Shown here: positions 20,396 through 31,000 of the stretch, in pieces
Layout: every line of letters starts with the position of its first letter
How positions within the stretch are numbered: position 1 is the stretch's first letter
Assembly: GCA_903813345.2 (NCBI GenBank)
Contig: CAIIXF020000007.1
Location: 38,982,671-39,046,670, forward strand
DNA: 64,000 nt
Source of the DNA: Owenia fusiformis
Taxonomy: Eukaryota > Annelida > Polychaeta > Sabellida > Oweniidae
Reading direction: 5' to 3'
Notes under the pieces: model-generated
The model's database searches: none
Told to the model about the DNA's origin: nothing
Seen by the model: only the letters and a program-made list of their open reading frames with translations
Translations under genes and position numbers: made by a program

Positions 20396-22001
20396 ACATC
20401 CTAAAACTCAGCGACTTTTTTACCTTGAGAAGATCATTGAAGGTCAAATCTATAGTCAGATTTGAACTTCTGAGATCCCGTAGATAGTTTTGAACAACAA
20501 TTTAATCAATCTGAAGCAAGTTGAAGAAAAATACCTTTTTGTGTTTTTTTGCCGTTGAAAATGCATTTAAGTAAAATTAAACAGTATTTGTTAAGTTATT
20601 GGAAGTTGCAAAAGTTGTTACAGACACCATCCCCCAATCACCAAGGTTATTGACCTTGAAATCACCAAGGTTATTGACCTTGGAAAAGTCATTGAATATC
20701 GAATTTTAAATCTTAGTTCAGATTTGAACTTTGAAAACTTGTAGATGATTTTGAAAAAGGTTGAAGTCAGTAAAACAAACAGTATTTGTTATGTTATTGG
20801 AAGTAGTTGCAATGATTTGTTATAGACGCCATCCGCCGATCGCCAAACTTTTTACCTTGAAAAGGAAATTGTCAAATATGAAATCTTAAGTCAGATTTGA
20901 ACTTAAAAATAAAGATGTAGATAATCTTAAAAAGTGAAGTCAGTTTCATAATGAGCGTTCCCCCATCCGCAGTCAATCTTAGATCATGTTGCCCTGATCA
21001 TGATAAAGCTTAATCAATTCTGGACTTTAGTGAATATTAGCATGAATGGTTTTTGAACTAAGTATTGTGGCCACTATCCCTCAAATTCGCGCGATTCTTG
21101 GCTACTAATCAAAATTGATTTGAAGAGAGGAGCAGATCCCTTAATAAATCCACTGTATCATCTTTAGCTCTTTGGGCATTTCCTCGAAATATTTAACTCT
21201 AATGTAATTTTTAATAAAGTTGCAAGGTTTTTTTATTACTTGATTTAAATAAGGTTGGTACGACATGTATTATTGAACACTTTATTCAATTACCTCTTCA
21301 GAGAAGTATTGGTTGTTTAAAAAAGTTAACACACCCAAGTCCACTTTCAAAGATAGCAGGTATCGCGAAAACCCTTTGAAATCAATGGAACGCCTAACTG
21401 AATGATCAACAATTTCCAATTCAACTTGGTTTTGTCTTTGACATTCATATAATAAGATGTACAACGAATACCTATCTGTGATTCAGTAAGATAATGAATG
21501 CTTGAAGAATAGATAAATGCTTGACTTGGTAGTATTCCAACATAAAAAAGTGGGAAAGGGAGAATAAAAAAAATATCTAAAATTTGGATCGGATTATCAT
21601 AGTACTAGTAATTCTGTCGCCACAATTTGCACAAATATTCAGGAACATGCAAAACGATCTCAAAGGTATTCATGAAACACCCTGTATAGAGCGGTTATTA
21701 ATAGAAATTAATAGAAAATAGCATGAATATCATTGGATTATCATTCTGACAAAGCATTATAACGTACGTAAACACTTTTCATTCGACACTTTTAGGGTAA
21801 TATGGTCCGGAATGGCTTATAAACTGGTCATAATTTTGGATTTTTATGTCGACCCGGACATCAAGTCTTGCCATCGGACTTAATCAACTAAGAAATTATG
21901 GTCCATCATACTTATTGTTCTAGGAAACATAGTTCCATATGTTTTCCAAGACTATATTTACGTTGACAAATAATGTACTTATTACAGATTAGTGTAGCAG
22001 A
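20396..22001. other. Intergenic DNA upstream of gene B
   Basis: 20400-20960 repeats the motifs of 15590-16010. The rest is unremarkable A+T-rich DNA that must hold the gene B promoter and upstream 5' UTR exon. TTACAG at 21982-21987, 14 bp before the gene B ATG, is a likely acceptor of a 5' UTR intron. Gene C has TTTCAG at the matching place. Confidence 0.4.
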
Positions 22002-22053
22002 ATGTCAGATCATCGTGTTCTTTGCTGCAGGCCATTGCTGGTAATCATGTCAG
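22002..22053 (+). CDS. Gene B exon 1: start of signal peptide
   Basis: ATG at 22002, 17 codons plus one base, donor TCAG|GTAGAT. Encodes MSDHRVLCCRPLLVIMS. Gene C has an exon of the same length with the same ending (LLLIVS), and both are preceded by GCAGA before ATG, which supports this start. Confidence 0.82.
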
Positions 22054-25000
22054 GTAGATAGATGAATAAGCAGAAAAACTGGAGATACCATTTTAAATAC
22101 GGTTGAATAAGCGAATCGCTATTTCTAAATGACAGAGAATTGACCAATGCACGACGTTATCGAAATTCAAATGGAAAAACGATTTAACACAATACCAGTT
22201 AAATCAAACGATCCCGTAGAACATATAGCTATCGTCATTGTAAGATATAAGTTATGTTGAAAGAACTGTCACCTCACTAACTTTTCTAAACATCTCAAAA
22301 TCAAGGTTTACGAAAAAGGCCAAACGCTGACCACCGATCAGTCACCCTCCACCGTCGGGCAAACGGGGTCGCCGGTTTGCTGTCGGTCTTTTACATAAGA
22401 ATAAATAGAGATTATCCTATATATGAGGTTCAGGATATTGGGATAATCCCAATATCCTGAACCGACTATAGGATAATATGTTTATCCCATACCAATCTCT
22501 GTCATCTGGTTCACACAAGGGCGTTACAATACCCGGGACTTTATCGGTTCGTGCAGTACTTGTTTGTGATAGCGCCCTCTGTAGGTCACTGTGCTTAATA
22601 GCCTACAGTAATTGATCAAATCTTTAAACAAAATCGATAAACACGTTATACACTTCCTATATCCTTAGAAATTAGCATGTATTTATGGATTGTGTTTTCG
22701 AACAAGGCTCGACCCAGACCAATAGGGAAATCCTTATGCTAATTAGTATGACGTCATATTTTCCTGGGGAATCCTAGATTTCAAAGCCTCAGTCTGTTAT
22801 TGTGTCAAATGTAAACGTTCTTTTGCAGACAGAAAATTGACAGATTAGCTTTTAACTTTCAGCTTTTGATGTTTAAATATTCTATATTTCTACCGGACTT
22901 CTTGCTGAATATCATAAAATGTTATAACTTGATTTGGACCTGACCATTGCCTGATTGATCATTCAGAAATGTTGATTGTGATTCATGATTGATTGGCAAG
23001 AAAAATAATTCCTATTGTTTTCCAGCGAAGTCAAAATGTTAGACTACAGCATGAGTTATAATGTCGAGTTTGCATCGTGTTAAATTCTACAACGCCCCCC
23101 CCCTCATGATGCTTACTTTATCCCCGACCTTTACCCCCTTGCTGATTCGTAAGTGAGGTATGCCCGGAGGTATGCTAGGTTAGGGCCCGGGGGTTGGGGG
23201 TTCGTGCCACAGTCATAGACCAGTCTTACTTCAAATGTCTAATCCAATCTTGACCCCCAGAGTTATCGAAGTTCTTCTTAGCCCTCTGGAATTTCCGGTA
23301 ATTGGCTATAGAGACTCGAGTAAGTTGGAAGAAGAATAAAGAATGGACGGGGCCAGGCCGAGGGGATTGGTGCCCTACTAGCCCCACCAATTCACAAGCA
23401 TACACATAAGAGATTGATTAAGTGGATGCTCCTTCCCTTTTTTAAATCATCATACAGATCCCGATTGTCTGTGTTTTCTCCATTGTCGTTTACAGTCATT
23501 ACGCGAACGTTACAAATTATGAACAAAAATGCGAGCGGCGATTATGACGTGGCGGGCAGATGTACTATATCTGCCCGCTCGGAGCGGGACGTAAAGCTAT
23601 ATCTGCCCGCTGATGAAAATATAAGTTTTTACAAACCGGCTTTATGTACCTGTAACACGTCCAAGTATGGGATAAATATAAATAGATACAAAATAAGAAG
23701 AGGAAAATAAAACTCAAAACAAAGCGTACCTTTACAAGGTCGTGATTAATTTGTTAAACCATTTCACATCACAATGAAAAATGCGCATGAAAACAAAACT
23801 TCGTCGTTGTCTGTAATGCCATATTTTTAAGTGATGTCAGAGTTGTTAGAAAATCCATTTCATTCTTTTTCAGTCACTTTGAATCATGGAAAAGGCACGA
23901 AACATTACATTGTGTTCACTATGAAAATAACAAAACTTACATTTCCGGTCTTTAATCACGTTGTCATCTTTTGATCATCAAGATTGTACCAAAATGTTGA
24001 TTTCTCAGTAAAACATTAGGATAAATTCCGGTAGAAACGATAGGTTAAAATGTTTGCTTGTCTTTCGTTGTAATTAATGGTAATATAAATATTGATAAAT
24101 GGGAAAATATTCGTTTGTGCAGCGTTTCTTTTCATTGTACCATTTTTTGTGTTGTAGGTATTGTTGGCATAGCTTTGATTCAACAAGTGTCTAGTCAAAC
24201 TTTCTGCGAACCCGTTAGTAAGTTATTTAAAATTCATTGTTTCAACCGTTCCAACCCGTTTAATCAATACTGAATTTACAAAGTACTTGTGTACTGAACA
24301 TGAAAAATGTCAAATGAAAATTAAATATTACTAAGACAGAAAAACACTTATTTCAGGTCCAATTTTTCGGACATGCACTTTTGATATCAATCATTACAAC
24401 CGAAGTGATTGTGGTGACAAGGGCATAACAAAGGAGATGTGTGAACACCATCAGGAGTGCTGCTGGGATAAGACTGTCCCTAATGTGCCATGGTGTTACT
24501 GCGCTAGGAATATATTAGGTTGTACTACTTGAATAAGTATATAAGACTGTCCCTAATGTGCCATGGTGCTTCTGCGCTAGGAATATAATAGGTTGTACTT
24601 CTTGAATAAGTATATAAGACTGTCCCTAATGTGCCATGGTGCTTCTGCGCTAGGAATATATTAGGTTGTACTTCTTGAATAAGTATATAAGACTGTCCCT
24701 AATGTGCCATGGTGCTTCTGCGCTAGGAATATAATAGGTTGTACTTCTTGAATAAGTATATAAGACTGTCCCTAATGTGCCATGGTGCTTCTGCGCTAGG
24801 AATATATTAGGTTGTACTTCTTGAATAAGTATATAAGACTGTCCCTAATGTGCCATGGTGCTTCTGCGCTAGGAATATAATAGGTTGTACTTCTTGAATA
24901 AGTATATAAGACTGTCCCTAATGTGCCATGGTGCTTCTGCGCTAGGAATATATTAGGTTGCACTTCTTGAATAAGTATATAAGACTGTCCCTTATGTGCC

Positions 25001-28000
25001 ATGGTGCTTCTGCGCTAGGAATATAATAGGTTGTACTTCTTGAATAAGTATATAAGACTGTCCCTAATGTGCCATGGTGCTTCTGCGCTAGGAATATATT
25101 AGGTTGCACTTCTTGAATAAGTATATAAGACTGTCCCTAATGTGCCATGGTGCTTCTGCGCTAGGAATATATTAGGTTGTACTTCTTGAATAAGTATATA
25201 AGACTGTCCCTAATGTGCCATGGTGCTTCTGCGCTATGAATATATTAGGTTGTACTTCTTGAATAAGTATATAAGACTGTCCCTAATGTGCCATGGTGCT
25301 TCTGCGCTAGGAATATATTAGGTTGCACTTCTTGAATAAGTATATAAGACTGTCCCTAATGTGCCATGGTGCTTCTGCGCTATGAATATATTAGGTTGTA
25401 CTTCTTGAATAAGTATATAAGACTGTCCCTAATGTGCCATGGTGCTTCTGCGCTAGGAATATATTAGGTTGTACTTCTTGAATAAGTATATAAGACTGTC
25501 CCTAATGTGCCATGGTGCTTCTGCGCTAGGAATATATTAGGTTGTACTACTTGAATAAGTATATAAGACTGTCCCTAATGTGCCATGGTGCTTCTGCGCT
25601 ATGAATATAATAGGTTGTACTTCTTGAATAAGTATATAAGACTGTCCCTAATGTGCCATGGTGCTTCTGCGCTAGGAATATATTAGGTTGTGCGCCTTGA
25701 ATAAGTATATAAGACTGTCCCTAATGTGCCATGGTGCTTCTGCGCTAGGAATATATTAGGTTGTACTACTTGAATAAGTATATAAGACTGTCCCTAATGT
25801 GCCATGGTGCTTCTGCGCTAGGAATATATTAGGTTGTGCGCCTTGAATAAGTATATAAGACTGTCCCTAATGTGCCATGGTGCTTCTGCGCTAGGAATAT
25901 ATTAGGTTGTACTACTTGAATAAGTATATAAGACTGTCCCTAATGTGCCATGGTGCTTCTGCGCTAGGAATATATTAGGTTGTACTACTTGAATAAGTAT
26001 ATAAGACTGTCCCTAATGTGCCATGGTGCTTCTGCGCTAGGAATATATTAGGTTGTACTACTTGAATAAGTATATAAGACTGTCCCTAATGTGCCATGGT
26101 GCTACTGCGCTAGGAATATATTAGGTTGTACTACTTGAATAAGTATATAAGACTGTTCCTAATGTGCCATGGTGCTACTGCGCTAGGAATATATTAGGTT
26201 GTACTACTTGAATAAGTATATAAGACTGTCCCTAATGTGCCATGGTGCTTCTGCGCTAGGAATATATTAGGTTGTACTACTTGAATAAGTATATAAGACT
26301 GTCCCTAATGTGCCATGGTGCTTCTGCGCTAGGAATATATTAGGTTGTACTACTTGAATAAGTATATAAGACTGTCCCTAATGTGCCATGGTGCTTCTGC
26401 GCTAGGAATATATTAGGTTGTACTACTTGAATAAGTATATAAGACTGTCCCTAATGTGCCATGGTGCTTCTGCGCTAGGAATATATTAGGTTGTACTTCT
26501 TGAATAAGTATATAAGACTGTCCCTAATGTGCCATGGTGCTTCTGCGCTATGAATATATTAGGTTGTACTACTTGAATAAGTATATAAGACTGTCCCTAA
26601 TGTGCCATGGTGCTTCTGCGCTAGGAATATATTAGGTTGTACTACTTGAATAAGTATATAAGACTGTCCCTAATGTGCCATGGTGCTTCTGCGCTAGGAA
26701 TATATTAGGTTGTACTTCTTGAATAAGTATATAAGACTGTCCCTAATGTGCCATGGTGCTTCTGCGCTATGAATATATTAGGTTGTACTTCTTGAATAAG
26801 TATATAAGACTGTCCCTAATGTGCCATGGTGCTTCTGCGCTAGGAATATATTAGGTTGTACTACTTGAATAAGTATATAAGACTGTCCCTAATGTGCCAT
26901 GGTGCTTCTGCGCTAGGAATATATTAGGTTGTGCGCCTTGAATAAGTATATAAGACTGTCCCTAATGTGCCATGGTGCTTCTGCGCTAGGAATATATTAG
27001 GTTGTACTACTTGAATGAGTATATAAGACTGTCCCTAATGTGCCATGGTGCTTCTGCGCTAGGAATATATTAGGTTGTACTACTTGAATAAGTATATAAG
27101 ACTGTCCCTAATGTGCCATGGTGCTTCTGCGCTAGGAATATATTAGGTTGTACTACTTGAATAAGTATATAAGACTGTCCCTAATGTGCCATGGTGCTAC
27201 TGCGCTAGGAATATATTAGGTTGTACTACTTGAATAAGTATATAAGACTGTTCCTAATGTGCCATGGTGCTACTGCGCTAGGAATATATTAGGTTGTACT
27301 ACTTGAATAAGTATATAAGACTGTCCCTAATGTGCCATGGTGCTTCTGCGCTAGGAATATATTAGGTTGTACTACTTGAATAAGTATATAAGACTGTCCC
27401 TAATGTGCCATGGTGCTTCTGCGCTAGGAATATATTAGGTTGTACTACTTGAATAAGTATATAAGACTGTCCCTAATGTGCCATGGTGCTTCTGCGCTAG
27501 GAATATATTAGGTTGTACTACTTGAATAAGTATATAAGACTGTCCCTAATGTGCCATGGTGCTTCTGCGCTAGGAATATATTAGGTTGTACTTCTTGAAT
27601 AAGTATATAAGACTGTCCCTAATGTGCCATGGTGCTTCTGCGCTATGAATATATTAGGTTGTACTACTTGAATAAGTATATAAGACTGTCCCTAATGTGC
27701 CATGGTGCTTCTGCGCTAGGAATATATTAGGTTGTACTACTTGAATAAGTATATAAGACTGTCCCTAATGTGCCATGGTGCTTCTGCGCTAGGAATATAT
27801 TAGGTTGTACTTCTTGAATAAGTATATAAGACTGTCCCTAATGTGCCATGGTGCTTCTGCGCTATGAATATATTAGGTTGTACTTCTTGAATAAGTATAT
27901 AAGACTGTCCCTAATGTGCCATGGTGCTTCTGCGCTAGGAATATATTAGGTTGTACTACTTGAATAAGTATATAAGACTGTCCCTAATGTGCCATGGTGC

Positions 28001-31000
28001 TTCTGCGCTAGGAATATATTAGGTTGTGCGCCTTGAATAAGTATATAAGACTGTCCCTAATGTGCCATGGTGCTTCTGCGCTAGGAATATATTAGGTTGT
28101 ACTACTTGAATAAGTATATAAGACTGTCCCTAATGTGCCATGGTGCTTCTGCGCTAGGAATATATTAGGTTGTACTACTTGAATAAGTATATAAGACTGT
28201 CCCTAATGTGCCATGGTGCTTCTGCGCTAGGAATATATTAGGTTGTACTACTTGAATAAGTATATAAGACTGTCCCTAATGTGCCATGGTGCTACTGCGC
28301 TAGGAATATATTAGGTTGTACTACTTGAATAAGTATATAAGACTGTTCCTAATGTGCCATGGTGCTACTGCGCTAGGAATATATTAGGTTGTACTACTTG
28401 AATAAGTATATAAGACTGTCCCTAATGTGCCATGGTGCTTCTGCGCTAGGAATATATTAGGTTGTACTACTTGAATAAGTATATAAGACTGTCCCTAATG
28501 TGCCATGGTGCTTCTGCGCTAGGAATATATTAGGTTGTACTACTTGAATAAGTATATAAGACTGTCCCTAATGTGCCATGGTGCTTCTGCGCTAGGAATA
28601 TATTAGGTTGTACTACTTGAATAAGTATATAAGACTGTCCCTAATGTGCCATGGTGCTTCTGCGCTAGGAATATATTAGGTTGTACTTCTTGAATAAGTA
28701 TATAAGACTGTCCCTAATGTGCCATGGTGCTTCTGCGCTATGAATATATTAGGTTGTACTTCTTGAATAAGTATATAAGACTGTCCCTAATGTGCCATGG
28801 TGCTTCTGCGCTAGGAATATATTAGGTTGTACTACTTGAATAAGTATATAAGACTGTCCCTAATGTGCCATGGTGCTTCTGCGCTAGGAATATATTAGGT
28901 TGTACTTCTTGAATAAGTATATAAGACTGTCCCTAATGTGCCATGGTGCTTCTGCGCTATGAATATATTAGGTTGTACTTCTTGAATAAGTATATAAGAC
29001 TGTCCCTAATGTGCCATGGTGCTTCTGCGCTAGGAATATATTAGGTTGTACTACTTGAATAAGTATATAAGACTGTCCCTAATGTGCCATGGTGCTACTG
29101 CGCTAGGAATATATTAGGTTGTACTACTTGAATAAGTATATAAGACTGTTCCTAATGTGCCATGGTGCTACTGCGCTAGGAATATATTAGGTTGTACTTC
29201 TTGAATAAGTATATAAGACTGTCCCTAATGTGCCATGGTGCTTCTGCGCTATGAATATATTAGGTTGTACTTCTTGAATAAGTATATAAGACTGTCCCTA
29301 ATGTGCCATGGTGCTTCTGCGCTAGGAATATATTAGGTTGTACTACTTGAATAAGTATATAAGACTGTTCCTAATGTGCCATGGTGCTACTGCGCTAGGA
29401 ATATATTAGGTTGTACTTCTTGAATAAGTATATAAGACTGTCCCTAATGTGCCATGGTGCTTCTGCGCTATGAATATATTAGGTTGTACTTCTTGAATAA
29501 GTATATAAGACTGTCCCTAATGTGCCATGGTGCTTCTGCGCTAGGAATATAATAGGTTGTACTTCTTGAATAAGTAAAGTGACACTTTTAAGTATATGCC
29601 TCTACTGTATAGAAGTAGGAGAATATATTTAAAACATGAATTGAAGTAATGATATATAGATTTTACATTATGAGACAATAAAGGACAAATGAAAATTGTT
29701 TTTATTATTTACAGATATCATAACTCCCGATCCCATGACTGGTATGTATAAAACTTATATTCGTCAAAAATTACTCAACTGAGGTTGTGCATATATGGAG
29801 TACTTTATATTGTTAAAGTTCCAATTAGGGGGTTGCTATTGGCCAAATAGTTATACTGGATTATAACCTGTTGAATCTACATGCATGACCATTCATTATT
29901 ACTGACACTTTTGTGACAGATGAACTAACAACAATAAACACGGCAACTACATCTACAGTTAAAACAACAGCTGAAACAAAAGCTGAAACTATTACATCAA
30001 ACACGGATGCAGCGACAGCTAGAACTTCACATATAAACACAGTAACATCCACAGCTGAAATGTCAACTACAAGTGACACTACAGCTACAAATATAAACAG
30101 AGTTTCCACTGATACAATAACAATGACAGCCATTACGATAGCTGAAGCTTCATCTCCCAAAACTGCAGACACACCAACAGCATCAACACCATTCAATGCT
30201 GTTGCAAGCAGTCCCAGTGCAGTAGGAGGTGTACAGAAGTGTGTTGAGCCAGAGTTTATAGTGATATTTAACAACTGGTGTCCCCATAGGCAGACGTTCT
30301 TTGCTGTTACAGTTGCAATTGTTCTCATCTTGGTCCTCGCAATATTGATGTTGTGTGTATGTTTGGTATGTAGGAGGCGAGACGGTAAAAGTGATGTCCA
30401 CACAAACGGCACGTACGTAACAAGTGTAGCGAAGTTAAGTCCATCTTTTCCAAACCTGAAATTAATGTAGTTTAGTATATTTATTTATAAGAGAAAACAT
30501 TTTTTCCCAAGTTCAATCAATGAGGTTCTGAGGTTTCGATATCGAAATGCCGAAAATCTTAATTTTGAGCTGGGCAGAGTCGAAATCCAATAAAATATTC
30601 AGAAATCTTATTTACTAAAGTTGGACTAAAATACGTGTTCATTTTAATAAGCAAAAGTAAGTAAAAAATAGTCATGATTTTCTGCACACAAAGCTTGAAT
30701 GTTTACCGAAAGTCTGAGAATTTTGAAGATTGAGGTGGGAAAGGAATGTTTAGACAAAACCTCTAAGCCTTGTCTCGTGAGCTCTGGATGTACAATTTAA
30801 TTATCCAATTTAACTCATTACCTAATAAATGTCCAAAACGCAAACCTGGACTATCGAGACAATGAAGTCAATCAAGTAACACAAAAATGTACTGTACCTC
30901 TAATGCGGCTTCTTTATTATGGGCTTTACTATTTTCTGCCTTATTTGGCATTATCTTGCCCTTAATCGGTATGATTAAGACATAATAGTTCACCATGTGA

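Noticed and set aside
23414-23710. 98-codon frame over the GC-rich hairpin in gene B intron 1
   Set aside because: Openness comes from the GC-rich palindrome; no homology recognised and no splice context.
24796-25002. Minus-strand frame in the gene B array
   Set aside because: The 73-bp period shifts frame in every unit; a chance three-unit run without a stop.
24541-29576. Idea that the 73-bp array encodes a multi-trefoil protein
   Set aside because: Each unit holds only the last third of the domain, contains TGA, and 73 is not a multiple of 3.
24541-29576. CRISPR-like array
   Set aside because: There are no unique spacers, the units are contiguous, and the host is a eukaryote.
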